NCBI GenBank assembly: GCA_016098155.1
Contig: JAAAJB010000289.1
Coordinates: 1 to 43,541, forward strand
DNA from: Actinomortierella ambigua
Taxonomy: Eukaryota > Mortierellomycota > Mortierellomycetes > Mortierellales > Mortierellaceae
Direction of reading: 5' to 3'
Length of the DNA stretch: 43,541 nt
A program made the translations under genes and the position numbers. The notes under the pieces were generated by a model. It did not search any database and was not told where the DNA came from. It saw only the letters and a program-made list of their open reading frames with translations. Below, in pieces: positions 33,124 through 43,541 of the stretch (positions are counted from its first letter, which is position 1; every line of letters starts with the position of its first letter).

Positions 33124-33738
33124 ATGGGAGCCTACAAGTACCTCGAGGAGTTGGCCAAGAAGAAGCAGAGCGATGTTATGCGCTTCTTGCTGCGTGTTCG
33201 CTGCTGGGAGTACCGTCAGCTGAACGTCATCCACCGCGCCTCGCGCCCTTCGCGCCCTGACAAGGCTCGCCGCCTGGGTTACAAGGCCAAGCAGGGTTAC
33301 GTTATCTACCGTATCCGCGTTCGCCGTGGTGGTCGCAAAAAGCCCGTTTCCAAGGGTGCTACCTTCGGTAAGCCCCAGAGCCATGGTGTGAACCAGCTCA
33401 AGTACCAGCGCTCCCTCCAGGCCACCGCTGAGGAGCGTGTCGGTCGCAAGTGCGGCAACCTGCGTGTCCTCAACTCGTACTGGGTCAACCAGGACTCCTC
33501 GTACAAGTACTTTGAGGTCATCCTGGTCGATCCCTCGCACAAGGCTATCCGCCGCGATGCCCGCATCAACTGGATCGTTGCCCCCGTCCACAAGCGCCGT
33601 GAGGCCCGTGGCCTTACCTCCGCCACCAAGAAGAACCGCGGCATCGGCAAGGGCCACGGCTTCAACAAGACCATCGGTGGTGGTCGTCGCGCCAACTGGC
33701 GCCGTCGCAACACCCTCTCCCTCCGCCGCTACCGATAA
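33124..33738 (+). CDS. RPL15: 60S ribosomal protein eL15 (L15)
   Basis: Single exon, 204 residues, the full family length. It starts [20 protein letters not shown] and ends [11 protein letters not shown], both invariant features of eukaryotic L15. Internal landmarks are [78 protein letters not shown] and GKGHGFNKT. It is an integral large-subunit protein binding 25S/28S rRNA in the cytosol. Codon use is strongly biased to C/G-ending codons compared with the F-box genes, as expected for high expression. That bias creates a 243-codon antisense frame that is not a gene. Confidence 0.98.
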   Translation: MGAYKYLEELAKKKQSDVMRFLLRVRCWEYRQLNVIHRASRPSRPDKARRLGYKAKQGYVIYRIRVRRGGRKKPVSKGATFGKPQSHGVNQLKYQRSLQATAEERVGRKCGNLRVLNSYWVNQDSSYKYFEVILVDPSHKAIRRDARINWIVAPVHKRREARGLTSATKKNRGIGKGHGFNKTIGGGRRANWRRRNTLSLRRYR

Positions 33739-34379
33739 GCGCTCTACCCTTTGGGGCACACTGCCCCTGTGTGTCGTCTCTGTTGGCCGTCGTCTTTTTT
33801 ACTCGTTGGTGGATTGGAGCAGCACAGGAGCAGTGTGGAGCGTCTTTGGCTGAGGGCCTGGGTGTTCTTGGGAGGCTTTGTGTTTAGGTGGCGCGGAGGA
33901 GCCGCGTCCTTGCGCTTTTCGTGTGATTTGAACAATAAAACTCTCTTGTATGCCACTTGTCTTCCGACAATCTTTTTTTTCGTCCCATATTGCCTTTTTT
34001 TGATTTGGTGGATGTCTTGCAGAGTCACCAGACCATCATTATTGATAGCATCACTAAAGTCGGGATGTATGCGTGCGTAAAAATGAGTTGGAACTGCGTG
34101 CTGAAAGGAAACAATCTCACAATTTCGCTTGTCCTTTGTCTCTCTCGATGCCTTACCTTCTCTATCTCGTTTTTCGCACTTGTTCTCTTCTCGCCGCCAA
34201 CGTACACTTTTTCCTCCGTATTATCAACCTTGCTCGATTGATAAATTACCTCATCTCAATCGCGGTCGACCTCTTTTTCTTTTTCTTTTTGCTTCTTCCT
34301 CTCTGTCTTCTCCCACTCTTCTTCTTTTACACCGTCCTCATTCTAACCCTCGCGCTCCCATACGTTCTTAACCGTCGCC
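33739..34379 (+). other. eL15 3' region and BTB-gene leader
   Basis: Contains the eL15 poly(A) signal, T-runs at 33,973 and 33,995, and from about 34,255 a CT-rich leader (CTTTTTCTTTTTCTTTTTG and CTTCTCCCACTCTTCTTC) running up to the ATG at 34,380. No gene seen. Confidence 0.5.
33934..33939 (+). terminator. Probable polyadenylation signal of RPL15
   Basis: AATAAA 195 bases after the stop codon, followed by a T-rich stretch. Confidence 0.6.
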
Positions 34380-37300
34380 ATGTCAACGCCTAGTCAGCAC
34401 GGTGCAGGGCTACCGTCCCAGCCGCAGCATTCGCAGCATACACAGGTCACCCAACCAACTCAACAGCAGCAACAACAGCAACAGCAGCAGCCTCACGCTT
34501 TATTTCCCGCCTACGGACCCATGGCATTCATGAATCCTCCAGGTCCTACGCATTCTATCATCCCCCAACACTTCTTGGGCGCCGTAGCCAACCAAGGTTT
34601 CTTCATGGGCGCTCAGGCGGCGTACATCTTTGGAGCTGGTGTGCCAGCTCCTTCTTCAGCTTTAGCCCCGAGCACTCCTTTCGGTCTTGAGGCCTCGGCT
34701 GCATATGGGGTCGCCCCCTCCACAGGTCCAAGCCAGACCTTTCCTGCCACTCCAATCACCCGTCCGCCGGCCGGTCAGCAGCAAGAACAAGTACCTCAGG
34801 AACAGACCGCCCAAACGAGCCAGCATGGTGTACAGTCACTCTGTGGCCAAGGAGAATCAAGCTCTAGTTTCGCAAAAGCTGATGATGGACAGGGACAAGC
34901 GCTGGGCCAGAGCAGCGCGGTGGGCCCGCCTTCGCCTCCAAAACCTTTTGGCGGCCACGCTCAGGATGCAGCAGAACCTCCAGGACGCCTCGGAGCATCT
35001 GCTCCTAGCGAACAAAGTGCAGCAGAAACACCAACATCAGTTCCATCATCAATTTCTCCCTCCCCGACAAAGCTGCTCGAGACGGTTCTTCACGTAGATA
35101 AGCCGCTGGCTCATCTTGGAGAGCAACAGCCACATCGGACGCTAATCAGTGCCGACCCACACTGGCTCTGTATGCTTGAGGAGTCTCAAACAATCGTGTC
35201 GTACCAGTCACCTTCATCTCTATCCCAGGCGAGCCGACAAGAAGGGGAGGTTCGAGTACCGATGCGACGCTTGTGTTTCCGTCTCCAGTTCTGTCCAGAC
35301 CCACACATGGCCGAGTTTCGTACGCACGCGCTGCAGTTCACGACTCTGCAGATTGTCGGGTACGGATCCCAGCAGGTTGAACTCACACAACGGATCTCGG
35401 GGCATGACTTGGTCAACAAGGGCCTCAAAGGTATGTGTCCGATCCCATTGGACCTGGAATCTTGTGCATGAATGGCCGGTCTGCTGACCCTTGAACGATC
35501 AGTGCATCCTTCTAATCGCCGAGAGTTTTGCATGGTGATGCATAACCTGATTTCATTTCAGTGCATGTCGATCCTCGTCAGGTCTTGTACAATAACAGGT
35601 CGAGCTACGGATTCTCAGTCGTACTTTCGAACCAGCCTATGAGCCAGCTAACTACGCTGCCTAGGCCACCAGCACGCTCCTCGATAGCACCCCCCTCTGT
35701 AGCTACCGAGACGGACCCAGGTCTTGGCGCGTCGCTCGAGGTCCAACTGACAAGCGCCTATTGTCGTCGCAATCTTGCCGAGATGCTCAAAGACACTGCT
35801 ACAGCCGACACGGTCATCTATATCGTTCCTCCGCGCTCGCATAATAGTGCACCTTCTTCTTCTTCGACAGCCGAGTCAGCCCAGTCAACCCAGTCAACCC
35901 AGTCAACAGCCCCTTCACAGTTGTCTCAGCGGCACTCTCAATATCCCACTGCAACATCGCAACGGCATCCCACTCAGCACGAACATCACCAACATCACCA
36001 TCCAGAAGTAGCGCGTGCTCTGCGTGTGCCTAACACCAACTCTCAACAATACACTTTACATCAGCATCAGGTCGCCGCTTTACAGGCTTCAGCGCCTCGT
36101 GCTGCAGCAACGCCACCACAACCAACAGCTGCTAGCACATCAGGGTCACATCATGGTATATCGCAGGCTGTGCAGGCAACAGCTGTAGGCACTGAGGTGC
36201 AAGCCACTGTATACGAGCATGGCGTGCAGGAGGTACCATCGCAGACTGTACAACACGATGTTACGAGATTGGAAGTGCCGCAGCAGAGGTCTTCGAGCGT
36301 CGCAAGCCCTCCAGCTCTCTTGGCCCGCCCACTGGCTACACCTCCATCTCAGCACAGATCGGTATCGCCAGCACCGGTCGATAGGGCGGGATGGCCACAT
36401 TATCGGCAACAGCCGCAGCCACATCATCAAAACTGGCAACAGCCTCTTGAGCATCAACAGCATTCTCAATATCAGCAGCACACTCAAAACGTCGCTTTCG
36501 TGCAACAGCGCCACCATGTTCCTTCCTCACCTTGGCCAGAACCGCACTTGCAAGCTGCTGTCCACAACTCTGCCGATTTTCCTCCCCACTCCAACTTTGC
36601 TACGGCCCATGGACCTGCGCCGCAAGTCTACCAGCGCGGGCAATCTACTCCACAGGGGCCTCCGCTACCGCAACAGCAACCGCAACCTCAGCCGCAGGAG
36701 CAACAGCAAGAGATTGAAGAGGGGGTAGTGCTGAGGGCTCATTATGTCATTCTGAAGAACTACAGCAAGATTAACAAGATGGTGCAGATATTAGTAAGAT
36801 GCCTATTGTCATATGAGAAACTGTCGCGAGTTCATCGCATCAGCAACTTACTCACGTTTCAAAACATTGTGGGATTCACATCCTCCACCCTCCCTAATAG
36901 CCAACTACTCGCCCTCGGAGTCAAATCCAATACAAGCTTGTCATCGAGCTACATAACCCTCATCTGATGCGCGTGTTGCTGGAGTACCTCTACACTCATC
37001 AGATTGCAGCACCACAGCTGATTACCCATAGTCCGACCTCCGATCCGTCCTCGTCCTCGACCACGTCTGCTAGACCATCATCACCCTCGTCATCATCGTC
37101 ATCCTCATCGTCATCCTCAGCCTCTCCATCTTCATCAGGCCAGTACACATACACCTGGCGCGAGCTGTACGAGCTCGCCGAACGATTCGGGCTACACACT
37201 TTGGCGCGCCTCGTCAAATGCGCCCTGCTGTCCGAGCTGACACCCGAGACGGTGCAATCGCAGCTCCTAGAATGGGTCTACCAGTATGAGGCCTTGTTCC

Positions 37301-37800
37301 CGGCCTATGTCAAGTATGCGATCGATCAGCGTGTCGACTTGCTGAATGCCGTCCAGGACTGGCGCCGCGAGGCAGCCGCAGCAGAAACAGCGGAGGTAGT
37401 AGAGGCAGAAGAGGAGGGGCAGATGGAGCTTGAAGCGGATGAACAGGGTGGTGCCGGTCACGACCACCATAGCAACAATAGCAACAATAGCAACAACAGC
37501 AACAGTGACAGCAGCAGCAGCGGTCGCAGAGTCGGGGATGAGGGCAGCGATAGGTTGCGCAGAGAGCAGGCGAGACAGGCAGCGGCCGCCGAGAGGTATT
37601 TTCGCCACACGCCTTGTCCAACATCGTCGTTATCTGGCTCTGCTTCCAGAGCAGGTCCAACTGGCAACTCATCATCAACGTCAGATGCTACGTCGTCGTC
37701 AATGGTGTGGAGTCACCCCAAGTATCGGAACGTGGTGGCACGCTACACAATGTTCCTTGATGGCCATTTTGCATTGCCGACGGGCTTTGAGGCCTACTGA
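34380..37800 (+). CDS. BTB-BACK-like protein with long Q/H-rich insert in the BTB fold
   Basis: Three exons: 34380-35430, 35562-36793 and 36901-37800; 3183 bases, 1060 residues; both junctions in phase (GTATGT and GTAAGA donors). Residues 1-240 are disordered, with Q10 at 28-37. Residues 290-375 look like a beta-rich domain (RLCFRLQFCPDPHMAEFRTH, SSYGFSVVLSNQ), perhaps MATH-like. BTB pieces are NLAEMLKDTATADTVIYIV (421-439), VVLRAHYVILKNYSKI (about 739-754) and KLVIELHNPHLMRVLLEYLY (about 773-792). Between the first two lies a roughly 295-residue Q/H/P-rich insert. A Ser run at about 803-840 separates the BTB end from ELYELAERFGLHTLARLVKC, a BACK-like helical part. Such proteins act as CUL3 adaptors or in transcription; which applies here is unknown. 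Confidence 0.75.
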
Positions 37801-38248
37801 TTTCCTTTAACCCCTTTTCTCATCCTTTCCTTCCACCTCCCCCCCCCCCTCTTTTCCTTTCCTTCCTCCCCCTCTCATCGCCTCCTCTCCCCTTGTTTTC
37901 GGCACTCACACACAACAGCAACAGCAGCAACGTCAACAACAAAATGATAGCAGCAGCAACAGCAAATCACAACTTGGTTGTCATTGGCTGTAACTGCAAA
38001 AAACAGCAAATGGTTCTCTCGCTACACTACAGATTTTTCTCAACTTGGCCTTTAGCACATCCTTTTTATGATCAAGTGAGGAGGGAGGAGGAAGAAGCAA
38101 TGCAAATAACTAGCAATAAAGATGGGCACTTTGTAGGAAAAAAAATTATTTTCATTGGGTATTTAGAGAGGTGCGGATGAATGGAGGGAGGGGGGGCTAA
38201 AGGAGGAGGTAGGGTGAAGGGGTGTGTGAGGAGGAGAGGGATTCAAGA
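37801..38248. other. Convergent 3' regions of the BTB and HECT genes
   Basis: 448 bases between two stop codons. C/T-rich at first (37,800-37,890), then CAA/CAG-rich. AATAAA at 38,115-38,120 (+) may end the BTB transcript. No gene seen. Confidence 0.5.
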
Positions 38249-41200
38249 CTACTTGACACCAAAGCCCTCCGATTCATTCATCGCACGGATGAGCATGCGC
38301 TTAAGTTTATCCCGTCCACGATAGTTGTACAGGCACAGCTGGTTAAAGCAAGTATGGCTGGTCGGGAAGCGGTCCGAGTCCTGCGAGCCAATACAAGTAA
38401 TCTTGAAATTCAAATTGGCAATGCCCGTCGCCGGGTAGCGGTCCGAGGCCGTGATGAACTGCAAAAGACGCCGTTGATCCTTGTCGTCAAACTCTTTGAA
38501 GATGGACCAAAAGTTTTGGATCACCTCGTTCTGGTCGTGGAACCCTTCGTACACTGTCACCGATCGCAACTGGTCCAAGTCCAACGGCTCTGCACTCCCG
38601 CGCACCAACGACTCAATCTCCTCCGGCCGGAAGAGCGAGAGCGCGTGCCCGCCACAGACCACATAGAATCCTTTCCGGAACGAGTCAAATTGCTATCGAG
38701 CAGAGAATGAAAGGATGAAAAGATTAGGTGTTTGAGCGCTCCAAAATGTGCTCTCCAAGACATATGATTCCTTTTCATCTTTAGAGAATACAAAAAAAGG
38801 TACAAAAGATGGCCGAGAGCCCACATACCTCATCGATGCTGGTGTTGATGATAAAGTTGCAGTATCGTTCAACGTATTCGTGTTTGTTGTAGTGTGTAAC
38901 TGGGATGTTGTCGCCGTTGGGTATCAGGGGCACTTCCTTGACTTCGCCATAGGCTTCATAGGACCCCACAAAACTGAGACAGAATACATCTTCCACATCC
39001 TCGCCCTCATAGAGCAATAGCTGCTCGAATCCTCGTGCCAAGTCCTAATGATAGCAATTAGCAAAAACGAGTGAGAGTTAGTATGATGTGATTGCTCAGA
39101 TTCACGAAAAGTTAGGATCCATGCACTTGAAGAGGCGGAAAAATATCCTTACAGGTCTGAACATGGCAAGATCATGGAGCGTCATAGGTGAACTCGTCAT
39201 GGGCGAGTGCAGTAGCTTCTTGTACACAGCCAGTGGGAGTGGCAGGTCCAAAATCGTCGAGTTGTAGATCGACAGACCAATCACCACACCTACTAGGTAA
39301 AATTGATCCAGCGACTCGAACGATGCCGGGTTGAACCAGCAGTAATGGGATTGGTCATCGTACACAAACATACCTAGATAAAGAGAAAGAGGAAACAAAA
39401 AAAAAGAAATCAGGAGTGAGTCTTGGAAAGAAAACAATATGATAATAATAAGAAAAAGGGAGAATTTGATTTCATAAACCCATTTGCAACGTGTCCAGGA
39501 ACATACCATATTGTGGATCGAAAAGCTGGCGAACAAGAAGCAAGAACCATTCCTTCCGCAGCCCTCCTGCATCAATGCCATCCTCGCCAACAAACTCAAT
39601 TCGGAGCGACTTTTTCAGATCGCTATCGTGCATCGATAACTATCGCAATGCAAATCCACCAAAAAAAAGGTCGATAGTTAGAATCATACATGTATACACT
39701 TTTTGTCTGGTAGAAGCACACACAATGCACAAACACCATTGCCCCCTCCCCCCCGGAAGGGGGATGGGCAGTAATCCGCCTATCCTTCTATGCCTCTTTA
39801 CCTGTCGCAAAGAATCCTCGATGAGATTATTCCGATGCACATGTAGGATCAACAATGGCGCCCGTTGGAGTTCCTGCGGTGTGAGCAACGTATTGCCGTT
39901 CATCACACTGGTGTTGCCGTTCTGGATGGCCTCCGTCACCTTTTGCCGCTTCTCAATGATCAGCGCCTCAATCGTCTTTTGCATCTTCAGCTCCATCTGC
40001 CGCTTTGCGTCCCACGCCATGATCTGTGTCTTTGCTCCCATGGAGATCAAAAATGGGTATTGACAAAATGCAAATCGTGATCTAGTATTTTGTTGTTGTT
40101 GTTGTTGACAAGATAAACTGTAAACGTGAGTAAACTTTTTTTTCCCCCCTGTTTTCAAGAATCATTGTCACAGAGGCTCAGGATCGCCATTCTCCTTCCC
40201 TTCTCCCTACCCTCCTCATCCTCCTCATGCTCCTCTCCACCCCTCCCACACAACTTTCACTCCACTTACGAGGATCGGGACTCCCATGCCAGGAAATCCA
40301 GGGGCAGGTTGATGATATCGACCATCATATTATAAAACTCGTCCACGGGAACCTTTTGTGGGTTCAGCGTCGGCGTCTTGTTGCGCGGGATGATCACGAA
40401 CCCATCCCGCGCCGACGCACGCCGCTTTCCATAGATCTCAGAGTGGCTGTTGGGTCCATTCGTCGAAGAGGCCGCCGATCGCTCGTCCGGTTGGTTGGCT
40501 TTGAAGAAAATTTGCATCACTCGCGCCGCTGCTTGGATCGGCGGGTCCGTTTGGTATGCTATATGTTGGTGTCGGTCGTCCGATTGCTGTTGCCGCGATA
40601 GCCGGTATGTGATGAACTTGTTCACAAAGTTGATCCTCGACCGGAAAACCGTGAGTGACAACCTAACAATAGCAAGGGTAGGGAAAAAAAAGAAAAGAAA
40701 AAGAAAAAGAAACGTAACGCATGGTGTGTTAAATGTCGGTCAGAACAGCCTCTCCCACCACTGCCTCAAAGGCTCAAAGGCTCAAATTTCTTCTTCCTTT
40801 CTTCATATCGTTGGGCATGGAGACATACGAAGAAAACCAATAACGCAAGTATCGGTGAAGCTCGCTCGGAAGGTTGCTGATGATGGTAAATAGGCGTCTG
40901 GTGATACTATGGTTGTACTCTGATTCTTCCGGTGTCCTCTGCCGCGATAACCACGGGAGCTAGATATTGTAAAAAAAAAAAAAAAAAAAAAAAGCAGTTT
41001 TTCCCTCCCTCGTTAACACTTTGGGTACCTTCCACTTGTACAATGGGCAAACTCCTGATCATGACACAAGACTTGAAAAAAGTACCTCAAAAATGAGCAT
41101 GATGAATTTGAGATCCTCCTTGTCCTTGACCTCCCTATCGATGAACATGATTGCGAGATGGCCAAATCGTGAGTATATGGCTGGTCCACCCACTATGGCA

Positions 41201-43464
41201 CAGTCATTCAAGTGGTATCCACCTCGTCCTCTTTTTTTTCCTTCTTCCTTCTTTTCACTCGTACTTTCCGGGTCGTTTCAAGATGCCTTCGATGGACAGC
41301 ATAACTCTGCGTGCAATCGAATTGGGCTAGAGATATATATAAAGAGGGAAAGAGATTCACAAAAAGTAAGACACCCATCCTCAAGCTGAACTATTTTTGA
41401 TGTGGAAGGTCGACAAAATAGTCCCTCTTTCCCTGATCAGAATAATAAATAAAAAAAAAAAAGGCTCACCAGTCGCGACAGTTGCCCAAATGCCGTCCTT
41501 GCATCGTCCAGATTAACGCCACAGTGGTCGTATGTAATAGGCTGACCCTGAAAATTATGAATCCGAGATGTTAGCCAAGAGAAAGAAAGAAATCCAATGC
41601 ATATGTATACAGAAGAATGTCCAGTGATGGATATCTCCTTTCCTGTTCTCCAAGTGTTCTTCGTCTTCTTCTCAGTGGGTAGAGAGAGGACGTACAGTAC
41701 TGAAGCATGCATTAAATGCGGCAAGTTTGGAAAAGTGCTCTGCCAGCAATGCATCAAGCGGTTGATAGGAGGGTTCTTCCAGTCCAATGGTGGCTCGCTT
41801 GCAGTTGTAGATGGTTGTCTCAACCATGGACATGGTCAGAGGTTGCACTGGCACTATATTGTCGAGGGGATTGCGGAAGAAGCAGTCAAAGACGCCGATG
41901 TAATATTGCCCATAAAAATAGGATTTCGGTTAGATCACAGTTTTTTCTTGGGGGGGGGGGAAGAGGCGCGACTGATTTGGTGGTGAAACTGTTGTAACAA
42001 CGAAAAAAGAGCCTTTATGAGAAGCCCAGGTGTAGGGTTGGTCTTTTTTTGTTCTCCCCCTTCCCATAGAATTCAGCTGAGATGTCGCTCCAGATAGTGT
42101 TGTATATACACTTCAATTAAAAACGATGCAGCTCCATCGCGCCCTCCCCCCCAAAAGGCTCCACGTTTTCTGTTATGGTCGCACGACACCATTGTGATTT
42201 TTTTTTGATTACGTTGGATCCAAAAGGGGAGGAAGGAGGGAATGAAAAGGAAGAAGAGCAGCAACATATCCTTTCCGATCTCTTACACAAGGGTTGGCCA
42301 CCAAAACGAATGGACAGCAAAAAAAAATATGAGCAGCAAAAAGAAAAAAAGAAGACAGTGCGTGGTCAAAGTCTCGTCCTTACCTGTGCCTGGCGCGGGG
42401 ATCAGGTCATTAATAGTATCGCATGTCACGCACTGGAAGACCTTGATCGACTGGGGGTAGCACAGCTGACTAGAAAGGGTCAAAGGAACGCGAAGGAAAG
42501 AAGGACGGACGGAAGAAGGAAGAAAGGGGCGGCAATGTGAGAGGAGAGGGGGGGGCGAGATACAGGGATGGTCAGCTCTCTTTTTGTGATGTTACGTGTT
42601 ATATGGTGCTGTGAAATGCCAAGAACACAGCAGTGAGTAGGACTGAGGAGGGGGGGGTGAAGGGGTGATGGAAGTCGACGAATACCCATCTCTATAATTA
42701 CTCACCTCTTGCAGTAAAGGCATTTACCAATGATCTAATTCCGAGAAGAATGCCCAGACCAATGGCGCGTGAGATGAGCTAGCTGTCTCCTGTTTCTTTT
42801 TTCTTCCTATTATTTCCAATGTAGCGACATTGCATGTGACAACAATTACCAGGTGGTCATTTGCAGCGATGGTAGAAGAGCCCTGGGCTTGAGAATGTGC
42901 TGGCTGTGGGGAGGGCGAGGGCTGTTGCAAAGGGTGCTGAACAGGTGTTGTAGAGGCCGATGCAACGACGGGCGGTGACAATGACGTTATGGCTGATGGT
43001 GGAGGAGGTTGGTAAGGAGAATGCAGGTGGTAGGTAGACTGAGGTGTGTAGGTGGTCGGCTGCTGAGGCGGCGTGTATGAGGTCGTTTGGGAAGGATGGT
43101 AGCTAGACGGCGAGGAGGAAGAGGAGGCTGTTGGCAGCGAAAAGTAGGGTGTGTGTACTCCTGGTGCTAGTGGTGGTGCTGGTGTTGGTGTTGAGAATGC
43201 TCCTGGATAGGCCTGTGGTGGTGGTGGTGGTGGAGGGTGGTGAAGAAGAGGGTGGTGCTGATGGTGGTGGTGGTGTTGCAGCTGGGCAGCAGAGGACAGG
43301 GGGGTGCCGGGACCTTGGGAGAGGTTGCTGTCGTGGGAGGCAGCAGAGGATGGGCGCGAAGGTGGGGTGAGCTGTTGGGTGGTAGCCAGGGACGAGGGCA
43401 GGTACCCTGGTGCCGGCGTAGGGCGGTAAGACGAGTAGGGCGAAGAATGGCCCTGGCTATTCAT
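38249..43464 (-). CDS. HECT-type E3 ubiquitin ligase with N-terminal zinc ribbon (Hul4-like)
   Basis: Fourteen exons on -: 42850-43464, 42706-42734, 42384-42469, 41696-41853, 41470-41547, 41265-41326, 41086-41134, 40829-40959, 40270-40662, 39802-40081, 39507-39639, 39153-39373, 38829-39044 and 38249-38692. They total 2895 bases, 964 residues, all junctions in phase. Residues 1-200 are Pro/Ser/His/Gln-rich. Residues 206-235 are a zinc ribbon (KCLYCKSQLCYP, QCVTCDT; Cys210/213 and 228/231). The middle is helical ([27 protein letters not shown]). The HECT domain spans about 610-964: [41 protein letters not shown], and the catalytic loop [10 protein letters not shown] with Cys932. The C-terminus EGFGVK is a typical HECT end. 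The enzyme forms a thioester with ubiquitin and passes it to substrates. The layout fits fungal Hul4, but subfamily needs a tree. Confidence 0.88.
40971..40993 (-). repeat. A23/T23 tract just before a HECT-gene acceptor
   Basis: 23 uninterrupted A on + (T on the coding strand) inside the intron 40960-41085. The tract ends 11 bases before the 3' splice site (ACAATATCTAG), so it serves as an extreme polypyrimidine tract and is likely length-variable. Confidence 0.8.
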
Positions 43465-43473
43465 CGCTGGGAA

Positions 43474-43492
43474 GGAGAGAGAGTGTGAGAGA

Positions 43493-43541
<49 letters not shown>
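43474..43541. repeat. GA/CT microsatellite in the HECT gene leader
   Basis: (GA)n on +, (TC)n on the coding strand, starting 10 bases upstream of the HECT start codon and running to the window end. It is part of the 5'-UTR or promoter. CT-rich leaders are also seen before the PNPOx-like, septin and BTB genes. Confidence 0.85.

Noticed and set aside
33028..33759. 243-codon frame on - across the eL15 gene
   Set aside because: Antisense shadow caused by the strong codon bias of eL15.
41854..41940. Upstream extension of HECT exon 4 (reading [12 protein letters not shown])
   Set aside because: The frame looks protein-like but a TAA lies just upstream with no AG acceptor between it and the segment. 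The acceptor at 41854 gives the in-phase join.

Overview
The window is nuclear DNA of a filamentous fungus. Its genes are intron-rich with short GT-AG introns, and it carries a Cdc3-group septin, cytosolic ribosomal protein eL15, CT-rich 5' leaders, long Q/H/S-rich low-complexity segments and an expanded F-box/LRR family. Together with a relic resembling a Fanzor-type nuclease, this style suggests Mucoromycota, most likely a Mortierella relative. That placement is inference; there is no rRNA marker here.

Positions 1-11,985 hold a tandem array of five F-box/LRR-like paralogues, all on + and each essentially one exon. The first is cut by the window edge. Spacers between units are homologous too, so whole units of about 2.5-2.6 kb were duplicated. 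One unit is about 1.1 kb longer because its spacer carries a decayed mobile-element gene (about 5,985-7,210). The paralogues are mosaic: N-terminal and C-terminal halves group in different pairs.

Positions 12,495-13,788 encode a pyridoxamine-phosphate-oxidase-like flavin protein with a C-terminal hydrophobic tail (+, 3 exons). Convergent to it, 14,485-19,971 (-, 4 exons) encodes a 1637-residue secretory-pathway PA-TM-RING-H2 ubiquitin ligase. A gene-free, purine-skewed, microsatellite-rich stretch follows (19,972-23,261).

Positions 23,262-25,943 (-) encode a multi-pass membrane protein with one exon junction I could not phase. Positions 26,548-27,344 (-) encode a DUF2039/C9orf85-type zinc protein. 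A 1.8 kb divergent promoter region leads to the septin (29,150-31,997, +, 7 exons, including a 20-nt exon and a GC-AG intron) and then eL15 (33,124-33,738, +).

Positions 34,380-37,800 (+, 3 exons) encode a BTB-BACK-like protein whose BTB fold is interrupted by a roughly 295-residue Q/H-rich insert. Convergent to it, 38,249-43,464 (-, 14 exons, 964 residues) encodes a HECT ubiquitin ligase with an N-terminal zinc ribbon. I built the exon models by hand from splice signals, reading phase and family motifs; for all but one gene the summed exons are an exact multiple of three. F-box, RING, BTB and HECT ligase components all occur here, but nothing in the sequence shows that they act together.
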